A DNA stretch of 64,000 nt from assembly GCA_013822735.1 (NCBI GenBank), contig PNKZ01000021.1:51981-115980 (forward strand). Reading direction: 5' to 3'. Origin of the DNA: Pirellula sp. Lineage in GTDB: Bacteria > Planctomycetota > Planctomycetia > Pirellulales > PNKZ01. The number at the start of each line of letters is the position of its first letter. The stretch's first letter is position 1. Shown piece by piece: positions 7,400 through 18,017 of the stretch. Made by a program: the position numbers and the translations under genes. The notes below the pieces were generated by a model, which saw only the letters and a list, made by a program, of their open reading frames with translations, searched no databases and was not told the origin of the DNA.

Positions 7400-8950
7400 C
7401 TACAGCAGATACGGCGTCAGGAACTTCAGCACGCCGATCACGACGACGATCCCCGCCAAGTCGAGCAGAATGCCGTAGCGAATCATCCGTGTAATCGGAA
7501 TGAAGCCGGAGCCGTAGACGATGGCGTTGCACGGCGTGCTCACCGGAAGCATAAAGCCAAGGCTTGCGCCAAACGTCGCCCCGAGCGCCGGAATCACCGG
7601 GTCGATATCGGCAGCCCGGGCCGTGGCGATGACGATCGGTACGATGATCTGCGCGCTGGCGGTGTTCGACGTCGCTTCGCTCACCAGCACGGCCATCACG
7701 GTGCCGAACACGAGCATGGAAAACGCCGTGTCGAGCGGCAGCAGCGACTCGAGCCCTTGTCCGAGCGCGGCGGCCAGCCCGGTCTTATCGGCCAGCGAGC
7801 CGAGCGCGAAGCCGCCGCCGTAGAGCAGCACGATGCCCCAATCGATCTCCTTCGCTTCGTCCCAATTGATGGCCCGGCCATCGCGATCGCCGGGTAAGAG
7901 AAAGAGCAAAATCGCGCCGACGATCGCCACCACTCCTTCGTTGAGCGGATTCTTGAGCGCCTTGTAGAAGGCGTGCTCCTGACCGACGACGAGATACACG
8001 ATGCCGGGCAGGATCCACAGGAACACGGTAATGCCGAAGGCGACGAGCGTCGACTTCTGGCTGGTCGTCCAAGGGCCGAGCTCGCGGCGGCGCGTTTGCA
8101 GCATTTCACTGCCGCCGCGGATTTCGGTCACGCCGGCGGGGCAGAAATAGTTCAAGTACACGAACATGAACAGAAACAACAGCACGACGATCGGCGTGCC
8201 GAGCACCATCCATTGAAAGAACGAAAACTCCACGCCGAGCTCGTTGCGTAGGAGCCCGATGCCGATCATGTTCGGCGGCGTGCCGATCGGCGTCGCCAGC
8301 CCGCCGATGCTCGCCGCAAACGAAGTGATGAGCATCAAGGCCGTGGCGTAGCGTCGATCAAGCGGCCGATCTTTTGCTTGCTCCCGAAAAAACACCGCCA
8401 AGATGCTCATGCCGATGGCGAACATCATGGCGGTCGTCGCCGTGTTGGAAATCCAGGCCGATAAGAATGCCGTGACCGCCCCGAAGCCGAACAAAATGCG
8501 GCTCGGTCGGGCGCCGATCCACGGCAGCGCGAGAATGCTATACGCAAAACGTTTATTGAGCCCATGCACGAACACGGCCCGTGCTAGAATGAACGAGCCG
8601 ATGAAGAGAAACATGATGTAGTTGGCGAACGGCGCAAACACTTCTTCCGGCGTGCCGACGCGGAGCATGATGCAGGCCGCCGCGGCGCCGAGGGCCGAGA
8701 TCGTCAACGGAACCGATTCGCAAATCCAGAGCACGGCCGTCGTGGCCATGATGGCCGCCAAGTGATGGGCCGCGTCGTTATGCACGAGCGAGCCGTCGGC
8801 GGCCTTCTTCGTCATGCCGGAAAGTGGGGCGAACCACAGGCTCAGGAATACGATCGGCGCCAGCACGAACCCGGCCTGCTTGCGCAATTGCTCGAAGCGC
8901 GCTTCCGCCGGACTTATTTTTTCCAAACCGATCTCGTCGATCGTCGCCAT
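7400..8950 (-). CDS. DASS family (SLC13) anion:sodium symporter, 516 aa
   Basis: A polytopic membrane protein with about 12 hydrophobic segments. The signature motif ISNTATTAMM (the SNT motif that lines the substrate and sodium site) occurs about one third in. The second SNT repeat is seen as SEATSNTASAQIIVPI toward the C-terminus, as expected from the inverted-repeat fold. Family members import di- and tricarboxylates, sulfate or related anions using sodium. It ends 12 bases from the stop of the decarboxylase on the other strand, so the two share a convergent locus and could handle the same class of organic acids, but this is inference. The cytoplasmic N-terminus is 25 residues. Confidence 0.9.
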   Translation of the reverse strand: MATIDEIGLEKISPAEARFEQLRKQAGFVLAPIVFLSLWFAPLSGMTKKAADGSLVHNDAAHHLAAIMATTAVLWICESVPLTISALGAAAACIMLRVGTPEEVFAPFANYIMFLFIGSFILARAVFVHGLNKRFAYSILALPWIGARPSRILFGFGAVTAFLSAWISNTATTAMMFAIGMSILAVFFREQAKDRPLDRRYATALMLITSFAASIGGLATPIGTPPNMIGIGLLRNELGVEFSFFQWMVLGTPIVVLLFLFMFVYLNYFCPAGVTEIRGGSEMLQTRRRELGPWTTSQKSTLVAFGITVFLWILPGIVYLVVGQEHAFYKALKNPLNEGVVAIVGAILLFLLPGDRDGRAINWDEAKEIDWGIVLLYGGGFALGSLADKTGLAAALGQGLESLLPLDTAFSMLVFGTVMAVLVSEATSNTASAQIIVPIVIATARAADIDPVIPALGATFGASLGFMLPVSTPCNAIVYGSGFIPITRMIRYGILLDLAGIVVVIGVLKFLTPYLL

Positions 8951-9013
8951 GCGTGAGTCTTTCGAGGGCGTGCGGACTGTCGGACTTAGGAGACGTTTTC
9001 AAAACACTCTATA

Positions 9014-9085
9014 GGGTGGCTGGGGCAGAACGAAGTGATGCCCCAGTTTTCTGGGGCTTCGCCTGCGGCTCAGCCCCAGCCACCC
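9014..9085. repeat. dispersed inverted repeat, GGGTGGCTGGGGC type
   Basis: The outer arms 9014-9026 and 9073-9085 are a perfect 13-bp inverted repeat; an inner hairpin GCCCCAG/CTGGGGC lies at 9040-9057. A second copy of the same element is at 16518-16605. It sits between the start of the transporter gene and the stop of the esterase gene. Confidence 0.8.
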
Positions 9086-9111
9086 GACGCGACAAGCATC
9101 GAAAACTCCGT

Positions 9112-10560
<1,449 letters not shown>

Positions 10561-11907
10561 ATGCTCACCATTCACGGCGAGAAGAAGCGCTTGTGCGACG
10601 GTATCGCGCGCCGCGATTTTTTGAAGATCGGCGCGCTCGGCGTCGGCGGCCTATCGTTGGCCAACCTGTTGGCGGCGGAAGCGGCCGCAGGCACCGTCGG
10701 CAAATCGCACAAAGCGGTGATCATGGTCTACATGTGCGGCGCGCCGTCGCACCAAGATATGTATGACCTGAAGATGAACGCTCCGGCGGAAATCCGCGGC
10801 GAGTTCAAGCCGATCGATACCGCGGTGCCCGGCATTCAGATCTGCGAGCACCTGCCGCTGCTGGCGCGGAACATGGATAAGCTGATTCCGATTCGCAGCA
10901 TGGTCGGCTCGCCGAACGGCAATCACGATTCGTTCATTTGCTATACGGGCCGGAGCGCGAACAACCAGCCCCCCGGCGGTTGGCCGGCGCTCGGCTCGGT
11001 CACGGCTAAGCTGCTCGGCACGACCGATCCTTCGGTGCCGGCGTTTGTCGGCCTCTCCCCTAAGGCCGGCCATCCGCCCTACGGCTCGCCGGGGTTGCCG
11101 GGCTTTCTCGGCCCCGCGCTTTCGGCGTTTCGTCCGTCGGGCGAAGGCAAGGCCGACATGACGCTCGAAGGTATTTCGCACGAGCGCTTGAACGATCGCC
11201 GTTCGCTCTTGGGTTCGCTCGATCGCATTCGCCGCGACATGGACGGATCGGGCCTAATGACCGGGCTCGACTCGTTTCAACAGCAGGCCTTCGGGCTGTT
11301 GACGTCGAGCCGCATCGTCGATGCGTTGGACCTGAGCAAGGAAGATCCGAAACTCCGTGCTCGCTACGGCCAAGGAGACTCGAAGAACTTCGGCGACGGC
11401 GCCCCGCGCAATCTCGAACACTTCTTGATGGCCCGTCGCTTGGTGGAAGCCGGCTGTCGCGTGGTGACGTTGAACTTCGGCCGCTGGGATTTCCACAGCG
11501 ACAACTTCAACGGCTTGAAGACCACGCACCTCCCGCAATTTGATCAAGGGCTCTCGGCGCTCGTGGAAGACTTGCACGAGCGCGGCTTAGATAAAGATGT
11601 CGCCGTGGTGGCGTGGGGCGAGTTTGGACGCACGCCGACGATCAACAAAGACGCCGGACGCGACCATTGGCCGCAAGTCGGCGGGGCGCTCTTGGCCGGC
11701 GGCGGCTGGCGACGAGGCCAAGTCATCGGGGCGACCGATCGCTTGGGAGGGGTCGCGACCGATCGTCCGGTGCACTTCGGCGAAGTGCTCGCGTCGCTCT
11801 ACCGGCACTTGGGCATCGAAGTGGAGAACGTCAAGCTCCACGATTTGACCGGGCGGCCGCAGTATTTGGTCGACGGCGGGCATCGGCCGCTGCCGGAACT
11901 GGGATAG
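10561..11907 (+). CDS. DUF1501 Tat-exported protein, 448 aa
   Basis: The N-terminus has the twin-arginine type motif ARRDFLKIGALG followed by a hydrophobic stretch, and then the DUF1501 body with a sulfatase/alkaline-phosphatase-like core: VIMVYMCGAPSHQDMYDLK, a central DFHSDN-type motif (WDFHSDNFNG), GEFGRTP, and GRDHWP near the C-terminus. The family is highly expanded in planctomycetes and normally lies beside DUF1549/1553 cytochrome-like proteins. Here it is paired instead with a second DUF1501 gene 28 bases downstream. ATG 10561 is chosen because the Tat signal starts there. Confidence 0.88.
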   Translation: MLTIHGEKKRLCDGIARRDFLKIGALGVGGLSLANLLAAEAAAGTVGKSHKAVIMVYMCGAPSHQDMYDLKMNAPAEIRGEFKPIDTAVPGIQICEHLPLLARNMDKLIPIRSMVGSPNGNHDSFICYTGRSANNQPPGGWPALGSVTAKLLGTTDPSVPAFVGLSPKAGHPPYGSPGLPGFLGPALSAFRPSGEGKADMTLEGISHERLNDRRSLLGSLDRIRRDMDGSGLMTGLDSFQQQAFGLLTSSRIVDALDLSKEDPKLRARYGQGDSKNFGDGAPRNLEHFLMARRLVEAGCRVVTLNFGRWDFHSDNFNGLKTTHLPQFDQGLSALVEDLHERGLDKDVAVVAWGEFGRTPTINKDAGRDHWPQVGGALLAGGGWRRGQVIGATDRLGGVATDRPVHFGEVLASLYRHLGIEVENVKLHDLTGRPQYLVDGGHRPLPELG

Positions 11908-11935
11908 ACGGGGCACTCGAACAGGACGAAACATC

Positions 11936-13384
11936 ATGCAACACGGCCGGCTCAACTGCCCAGGACCCGTCACACGGCGCACGGCTCTGAAACTCGGCTC
12001 GCTGGCCATCGGCAGTTGGGGTGTCGGCGGGTTCGGCCTCGGCGACTTGTACCGCCTGCGGGCCGAAGCGGCCACCACCGCTGCGAAGCCTACCGCAGGG
12101 CGCAAAGACGACAACGCCGTGATCTTCGTCTGGCTCCCGGGCGGTCCGCCGCACATGGAGATGTATGATCTGAAGCCCGACGCGCCGCTGGAGTATCGCG
12201 GCGAGTTTCAGCCGATCGCGACCAAGGTGCCGGGCATGGATGTCGGCGAGTTGCTGCCGCTGCACGCGCAGGTCGCCGACAAGTACAACATCATCCGCTC
12301 CGTGGCGCATCAGTTTGCCGATCATGGGGGCGGCCACAAACGCTTCATGACTGGCCGCGATCCGAAAGAGCCGACCGGCTTCGTCAACGATTATCCGGCC
12401 GTGCCGTCGATGATCGCGCAAACGATTCACACGCGTCGCCGCGGCATTCCCAACTATGTATGCGGCACCGACAACGGTCGGCAAGGGATCGACACGTTCT
12501 CCTTCGGCAGCGCGTACCTCGGCAACTCGGTGCATCCGTTCATGGTGCCCGGCGACCCGAGCGCCGAGAACTTCAAGATCGACAACCTCGCTCCGAGCGC
12601 TGCGTTGGCCGATCGGCTCGACGACCGCGTGGCATTGCTGGACAAGTTCGATACCTGGCGCCGCCGCGCCGACAAAGCCGGCTCGATGGACGCGCTCGAC
12701 GAGTTCAATCGCCGCGCGTTGGAACTGGTGACGAGCGAGAAAGCCCGCAAGGCTTTTGATCTTTCGCAAGAGCCCGAGGCGGTGCGCGAGCGCTACGGCA
12801 AACATGCCTACGGCCAGCGGGCGCTAATGGCCCGCCGCTTAGTCGAAGCCGGCGTGACGTTTGTGACCATGGTGATGGAGAACCCGCAACTCCCCGGCGG
12901 CTTGCCGAACTACGTGAGCTACAACTGGGATTCGCACGCGGTGAATTGCCACATCTTCAAAGACGCGGAAGTCCGTTTGCCGCGGTACGATCAGGCCGTG
13001 ACGGCGCTGATTGAAGATTTGTATGCCCGCGGTTTGGACCGCCGCGTATTGCTCGTGGTGACGGGCGAATTCGGCCGGACGCCGCGCGTGAGCTACAGCA
13101 AGGGAACGGCCAACGGCATCATGCAGCCGGGACGCGACCATTGGCCGAACGCGATGTCGATGATCGTTTCCGGCGGCGGCATGCGCACGGGGCAAGTGAT
13201 CGGCGCAACGAACGGCAAGGGAGAGTACCCGACGGAGCGGCCGCTGACGCCGAACGACCTGTGGGCCACGGTGCTCGCGCACTTGGGCATCGACTCGGAA
13301 CACGCCTTCCCCGACCACAACGGCCGCCCGATGCCGATCTTGCCGTTCGGCGGGCCGATCAAAGAGCTGACGCCGACGGCCTAG
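11936..13384 (+). CDS. DUF1501 Tat-exported protein, 482 aa, second copy
   Basis: Tat-like N-terminus (TRRTALKLGSLAIGSWG...) and the same family motifs as its upstream neighbour: VIFVWLPGGPPHMEMYDLKPDAP, a WDSHAVN motif, GEFGRTPRVS and GRDHWP. It starts 28 bases after the preceding stop, so the two are probably co-transcribed. The two proteins are clearly divergent paralogues rather than a recent duplication. Envelope location; enzymatic role of the family not established. Confidence 0.88.
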   Translation: MQHGRLNCPGPVTRRTALKLGSLAIGSWGVGGFGLGDLYRLRAEAATTAAKPTAGRKDDNAVIFVWLPGGPPHMEMYDLKPDAPLEYRGEFQPIATKVPGMDVGELLPLHAQVADKYNIIRSVAHQFADHGGGHKRFMTGRDPKEPTGFVNDYPAVPSMIAQTIHTRRRGIPNYVCGTDNGRQGIDTFSFGSAYLGNSVHPFMVPGDPSAENFKIDNLAPSAALADRLDDRVALLDKFDTWRRRADKAGSMDALDEFNRRALELVTSEKARKAFDLSQEPEAVRERYGKHAYGQRALMARRLVEAGVTFVTMVMENPQLPGGLPNYVSYNWDSHAVNCHIFKDAEVRLPRYDQAVTALIEDLYARGLDRRVLLVVTGEFGRTPRVSYSKGTANGIMQPGRDHWPNAMSMIVSGGGMRTGQVIGATNGKGEYPTERPLTPNDLWATVLAHLGIDSEHAFPDHNGRPMPILPFGGPIKELTPTA

Positions 13385-13445
13385 CGGCATTTCTCAGCGA
13401 GCAGAAAACGACTCTGCGAGTTCGGTAGTTCATTTGAAATTGCTG

Positions 13446-14678
13446 ATGAGCAAACTCGATTGGATCACGCGAGGAGCGACGCTCGTCGCTCTATGTTCCG
13501 GCGTATATTTCACGATTGTGCCTGGATATGAGTTGAACCTGCTCGTCGATACGAAAAGCATGCCGCAGGAATTTGGCGTATCGACGTTCTCTCGTCCAAC
13601 CATTGTCGATGCCGATACGGTCCATTTTGAAGCACCGGATGCGGGCGTTTTCTTGGTGCGCGACGGCCGGGTAACGCCTTTGCTGACCAAGAACAACTGG
13701 AATTGGATGCGAGGGTCCTACGGCATCATGGACGATACGTTGTACCACGCGTACGGCGGCGATCTGGCTGCAGTGAACGTCCGCAAGACAACAACGCTGT
13801 TAACGCGAGACGACAAAGCGCCGTACGGCTCAAAGTTCTATCAATTCATCGACATCGATGCCGACGGCGACCTTCTAGCGTTCAGTTTTGCAAGCCAAAT
13901 AGGCGCGGGCCTCGTAACCTGGAGGGACGGTCGGTTAACGACGATATTGGGAGACTCAGGGCGATTGAATAGGGACGACATTCTAGGCTTCCAAGTAAGC
14001 GGGGCTAATGTCTACGTCCGGATTCCGTCGGGGGTGTTCCTCGGGAAGGACGCCAAGCTGACGAAAGTCATCGCGCCGGGTGACGCCGTGCCAGGAGGGA
14101 AACTTGTATGGATTCATTCGATTAGCGCAAGTTCCGGACTGTTGGCGCTTACTGCGAGCGTTGCTCAAGGCCCCAGGCAACACGAGACCGTTCTGACCGT
14201 TTCCGACGGCACTCTAGAGATGATCGCTGAGAAAGAATCAGGCGGCCAATACGCTGCGTTTACTGGAGACATAGCGACGAACGGCAAAGCCGTCGCATAC
14301 GTGACGGTAACCACAGGCTACGTGGACCTAGGGCAAAGCTTTTTCCGATCCCCGCCAAACCACAAGTTGGTTGTTCAGCAAGGACGACTTACTAGAACAG
14401 TAGTGGCAGCCGGTGAAAGCGCGTTCGGCGGAACTCTTACGGATATCAGAATCGGTCCCCGCGCTATGGACCCCGAGGGCAATATCGCATTCGCATATAG
14501 TGTCCATTCTGGAGGGCACTCCACAAACGGCGTAGCCGTCGCACGACCGAATTCGGCGATTAACGCAAATTCCATTTCGCTTTATGGGCTCGCAACAATC
14601 GGAGCGATCTACGAGCTTGTGCGGCGCAACAGGAAGGTAAGGGCAGCAATTCCCACACTCGAACCGTCGAACGTTTAG
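13446..14678 (+). CDS. secreted or anchored beta-propeller-like protein, 410 aa
   Basis: One N-terminal hydrophobic segment (residues about 7-26) is followed by repeated blades with the pattern 'D-x-D-G-D-L-L-A-F', 'GxxAVAYVTV', 'DPEGNIAFAYSV' and 'VIAPGDAVPGG', matching the NxxGxxAF tandem-repeat proteins (beta-propeller-like, function unknown). A short hydrophobic segment near the C-terminus (SISLYGLATIGAIYELVRR) looks like a sorting or anchor tail. Base composition is visibly less GC-rich, with more AT-ending codons, than its neighbours, suggesting later acquisition. A TTG start at 13434 is possible; ATG 13446 is preferred. Confidence 0.72.
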   Translation: MSKLDWITRGATLVALCSGVYFTIVPGYELNLLVDTKSMPQEFGVSTFSRPTIVDADTVHFEAPDAGVFLVRDGRVTPLLTKNNWNWMRGSYGIMDDTLYHAYGGDLAAVNVRKTTTLLTRDDKAPYGSKFYQFIDIDADGDLLAFSFASQIGAGLVTWRDGRLTTILGDSGRLNRDDILGFQVSGANVYVRIPSGVFLGKDAKLTKVIAPGDAVPGGKLVWIHSISASSGLLALTASVAQGPRQHETVLTVSDGTLEMIAEKESGGQYAAFTGDIATNGKAVAYVTVTTGYVDLGQSFFRSPPNHKLVVQQGRLTRTVVAAGESAFGGTLTDIRIGPRAMDPEGNIAFAYSVHSGGHSTNGVAVARPNSAINANSISLYGLATIGAIYELVRRNRKVRAAIPTLEPSNV

Positions 14679-14679
14679 C

Positions 14680-15180
14680 TCAAGCGCGCATCGTGCCGCA
14701 GATCGGGGCTTCCCACGGCAAGGCTTGATGGGCCGCGAGCAGCTTGTCGAACCCGGCGGCGATTGGTTCCGGCAGCGGCGATTGGCGGCGCACGCGTAGA
14801 TCGACGTGCGCGCTGACGAGTTCGCCCGTGGCGCTGAGCACGCCGCGCTCGGCGTTCACCAAGAATTGCATGTAGTGCAAGCGCTTCGCCGTGCGGCCGA
14901 GCGCGCGGGAGTAGAGCGCCACACGCTCGCCGACATGCAATTCCGAGAGATAACGAACGTGTAATTCCAGCGCGAACGTGCCGGCAACGTTCGCTTGCAT
15001 GTACTCCGGCGTGAAGCCGAAGAGCGCGAAGAAGCCGTGCACCCCTTGGCTGAAGAGATGCGTGTACCACATGACGTTCATGTGCCCCATCTCGTCGAGC
15101 CACTCGGGCCGAACCACGGCCTCGGCCGTGAGCGGGAGGTCGCGCTTACAGGCGGCCGCCGTGTTTGCGTCGGGTGCCAT
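14680..15180 (-). CDS. hot-dog fold thioesterase (4HBT-like), 166 aa
   Basis: A single hot-dog domain with the motif DEMGHMNVMWYTHLFSQG (the 'GHMN' motif of carnitine/acyl-CoA thioesterases), followed by LELHVRYLSELHVGERV and the C-terminal strand GELVSAHVDLRVR. It should hydrolyse an acyl-CoA or related thioester in the cytoplasm; the substrate cannot be read from the sequence. It overlaps nothing, and it is divergent from the aldose epimerase gene with a 187-bp gap. The stop lies only a base or two from the stop of the plus-strand propeller gene. Confidence 0.8.
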   Translation of the reverse strand: MAPDANTAAACKRDLPLTAEAVVRPEWLDEMGHMNVMWYTHLFSQGVHGFFALFGFTPEYMQANVAGTFALELHVRYLSELHVGERVALYSRALGRTAKRLHYMQFLVNAERGVLSATGELVSAHVDLRVRRQSPLPEPIAAGFDKLLAAHQALPWEAPICGTMRA

Positions 15181-15367
15181 AGGTTCTTGATGTGCGGTTT
15201 GGGCGGGGTTTTACTTCATTTTCGCCGCCAAAGCTGCTACGCTACGCCGAGAATTTCCGGGCGGAATTTCGCGAGCGGCGTCGAGCCGGCCTGCGTATTG
15301 TAATGTATCCCTCGGCCCTTGCCGCCGCGGAACGTAACTGCCCGAGCTTCGTGGGAGTCTTTGCATC

Positions 15368-16501
15368 ATGATGTTTCGCCTTGCCGCCTGCCTTGCAGTC
15401 GTCGTCTTTGCGACGGAGTTTTGCCCAATGACGTCGAACTCGTCCGCCGCGGAAGTTTCCGGCCCGGTCCCTTTCGGCAACACTTACGACGGCATCCCCG
15501 TCGAACGCTATACGCTCACCGGCGGCTTGGTGACCGTGCGCCTGATGAACCGCGGCGCGACGATCACGGAAGTGCTCGCCCCCGATCGCGCGAAGAACGT
15601 CGCCGACGTCGTGCTCGGGTTCGACGACATCGCGGGCTACGAATCAGAAGCGAACCAATATTTCGGCTGCACCGTGGGACGCGTCTGCAATCGCATCGCC
15701 AAGGGACAGTTCACGCTCGACGGCCGCGCGTACCAACTCGCGGTAAACAACGACCCGAACCATCTGCACGGCGGCGGCAAGCGCAGCCTAGACAAAGTGG
15801 TCTGGCAGGGAGAGAAACTGGTGACGCCGCGCGGCACGGCCGTGCGCTTCACGTACGTCAGCCCCGACGGCGAAGAAGGTTATCCCGGCAACTTGAAAGT
15901 GTCGGCGACGTACATCCTCGGCGACGACGGCGCGCTTTGGATCGAATGGGAAGCGACGACCGACAAGCCGACGCCGGTGAACTTGACGAATCACAGCTAC
16001 TTCAACCTGGCGGGCGCCGGCTCCGGCACGGTGCTCGACCATGAAGTGACGATGTATGCCGACCAGTACACGCCCGTTAACGATGCGCTCATTCCGACGG
16101 GCAAGATCGACCCGGTCTCGGGTACGCCGCTCGACTTCACGACGCCGCACCGCATCGGCGAGCGGATCGAAGAACTCGCCAAGCCGACGCTAGGATACGA
16201 CCACAACTTCGTGGTGCGCAAGAGCGACAAGATGCCGGCGGCCGCCGCCCGCGTGCGCGAGCCGAAGAGCGGACGGACGCTCACCGTGTTTACCACGCAG
16301 CCCGGCCTGCAGTTTTACACCGGCAACTTCCTCACCGGCCAAGCAGGCAAGGGTGGCAAGCCGTACGTGTATCGCGGCGCGTTCTGCCTCGAGACGCAAC
16401 ACTTTCCCGACTCGGTAAACCAGCCGACCTTCCCGACGATCATCCTCAAGCCGGGCGAAACGTATAAGCACACGTGCGTTTACGTGTTCGCGGCGGAGTA
16501 G
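15368..16501 (+). CDS. secreted aldose 1-epimerase, 377 aa
   Basis: Galactose-mutarotase family (GalM). Motifs: NRIAKGQF, the NDPNHLHGG loop with the first active-site His, PVNLTNHSYFNLAG with the second His, YTPVNDALIPTG, and near the C-terminus the catalytic Glu in GAFCLETQHFPDSVN. An N-terminal hydrophobic stretch ending near SNSSAAEVSG is a signal peptide, so unlike most GalM proteins it acts outside the cytoplasm. It interconverts alpha and beta anomers of aldoses. A dispersed inverted repeat follows at once. Confidence 0.92.
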   Translation: MMFRLAACLAVVVFATEFCPMTSNSSAAEVSGPVPFGNTYDGIPVERYTLTGGLVTVRLMNRGATITEVLAPDRAKNVADVVLGFDDIAGYESEANQYFGCTVGRVCNRIAKGQFTLDGRAYQLAVNNDPNHLHGGGKRSLDKVVWQGEKLVTPRGTAVRFTYVSPDGEEGYPGNLKVSATYILGDDGALWIEWEATTDKPTPVNLTNHSYFNLAGAGSGTVLDHEVTMYADQYTPVNDALIPTGKIDPVSGTPLDFTTPHRIGERIEELAKPTLGYDHNFVVRKSDKMPAAAARVREPKSGRTLTVFTTQPGLQFYTGNFLTGQAGKGGKPYVYRGAFCLETQHFPDSVNQPTFPTIILKPGETYKHTCVYVFAAE

Positions 16502-16517
16502 GGCGTAGTTGGGGTTC

Positions 16518-16605
16518 GGGTGGCTGGGGCAGAGCGCATGCGATGCCCCAGTTGATTCGACGACTTTCGAATCTGGGGCATCACTGCGTTCTGCCCCAGC
16601 CACCC
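16518..16605. repeat. dispersed inverted repeat, GGGTGGCTGGGGCAGA type
   Basis: The outer arms 16518-16533 and 16590-16605 form a perfect 16-bp inverted repeat, with an inner 10-bp pair GATGCCCCAG (16542-16551) and CTGGGGCATC (16573-16582). It is related to the element at 9014-9085. Lying between two convergent stop codons (16501 and 16609), the folded transcript could act as a bidirectional terminator. Confidence 0.85.
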
Positions 16606-16608
16606 ACG

Positions 16609-17994
16609 CTAAACCAGCGGGAATTCCGCGCCCATCTTCGGGATGACGACGTCCCAGCCGCGATCCACGCGTAACGTGTCGGCCAGGGCGTTCGACGACG
16701 GCAGTTCGCCGTGTGTGAGAAACGTCCGCTTCGGAGCAGGCAGATCCTTGAGCCAGCGCAGGAGTTCGCTGCGCCCGGCATGTCCGCTAATCGCGGAAAT
16801 CGAGGCCCGCGCCGCGCGCACCGGCACGTCCTGACCGTAAATGCGGATGCGATCGCGTCCTTCTTGCATGTCGCGCCCGCGCGTGCCGGGCGCCATATAG
16901 CCGCCGAGCACGACCGTGTTGCGAGGGTCGGGCAGCCGCTGCTTGAGATGATGCAAGATCCGGCCGCCGGTCATCATGCCGTTGGAAGCGATGATCACCG
17001 CCGGGCCTTGCACGCTATTGATTCGCTTCGACGACTGCACGTCGCGCACCACATGGACGTTCGGCGCCTTCAACGCGTCTTCCGCGCTGATCGAGCGGTC
17101 TTCGCTCATGTCGTGTTCGTCGTGATATTTATTGAAGATGAGCGTCGCCGAAGCGGCCATCGGGCTATCGAGATAAATCGGCAACTGCGGAATGCGGCCG
17201 GCCTTTTCCAACACGCGGAGCAGATAAATGAGCTGCTGTGCTCGGCCGACGGCAAACGACGCCGTCACCATCACGCCGCCGCGACGAATCGCGCCTTGGA
17301 CCACGTCGCAAAGCTGATCGAGAATATTCTGGTCGCCGTGATCACGATCGCCGTACGTGCTCTCGCAAATCAAGTAGTCGCACGCCGGCGGCGGGGCCGG
17401 GTCGTGATAGAGCGGCGCGCCGTAGCGGCCGACGTCGCCGGAGAACAACACCCGTAGCGGCTTCGCGCCTTGCCGCACCTCCACTTCGATCATTGCCGAA
17501 CCGAGCAGATGGCCGGCATTGTGGTAGCGACACCAAATCGAGCCTGCCGGGTTGAACCACTTTCCATGCTCTACGGCGCTGAGCAGCTTCAGCGTGTGGG
17601 CCACGTCCTGGGCATCGTAGAGCGGCAACGCCGGATGGTGCTTCGTCACCCCTTTGCGATTCATGTACTCGGCATCGGCCTCTTGGTTGCCGGCCGAGTC
17701 GAAGAGGAGGATCTCCGCCAGCTCGGTCGTGGCGGGTGTGCCGTAAATCGGGCCGCGAAAGCCCGACTTCACGAAGCGCGGCAAGTACCCGATGTGGTCG
17801 ATGTGCGCGTGGGTGAGCACTACGGCATTGACGCTCTGTTCGGCGAACGGAAGATCATTCCAGTTTCGCTGCCGCAGCTCTTTCAGACCTTGAAAGAGCC
17901 CGCAGTCGATCAGCACGCGGGCATCTTCCGTTTCCAGCAGATACTTGGAACCGGTGACCGTTTCGGCGGCGCCGTGGAACGTGATGTTGAGCAT
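16609..17994 (-). CDS. MBL-fold beta-CASP ribonuclease-type protein, 461 aa
   Basis: A metallo-beta-lactamase domain with HAHIDH (residues 62-67), a downstream GDVGRYG and the CESTYGDRDH motif, then a beta-CASP domain and a C-terminal RMMBL-type end (SGHAGRSELLRWL...THGE). This is the layout of CPSF73/RNase J-like RNA nucleases of bacteria. The full zinc-ligand set appears present, so it is probably active in RNA processing. It follows the prepilin-peptidase homologue with a 23-base gap on the same strand and may be the last gene of the topoisomerase VI operon. Confidence 0.9.
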   Translation of the reverse strand: MLNITFHGAAETVTGSKYLLETEDARVLIDCGLFQGLKELRQRNWNDLPFAEQSVNAVVLTHAHIDHIGYLPRFVKSGFRGPIYGTPATTELAEILLFDSAGNQEADAEYMNRKGVTKHHPALPLYDAQDVAHTLKLLSAVEHGKWFNPAGSIWCRYHNAGHLLGSAMIEVEVRQGAKPLRVLFSGDVGRYGAPLYHDPAPPPACDYLICESTYGDRDHGDQNILDQLCDVVQGAIRRGGVMVTASFAVGRAQQLIYLLRVLEKAGRIPQLPIYLDSPMAASATLIFNKYHDEHDMSEDRSISAEDALKAPNVHVVRDVQSSKRINSVQGPAVIIASNGMMTGGRILHHLKQRLPDPRNTVVLGGYMAPGTRGRDMQEGRDRIRIYGQDVPVRAARASISAISGHAGRSELLRWLKDLPAPKRTFLTHGELPSSNALADTLRVDRGWDVVIPKMGAEFPLV

Positions 17995-18017
17995 GGTTGT
18001 ACCGCGGCGGTCATGTA

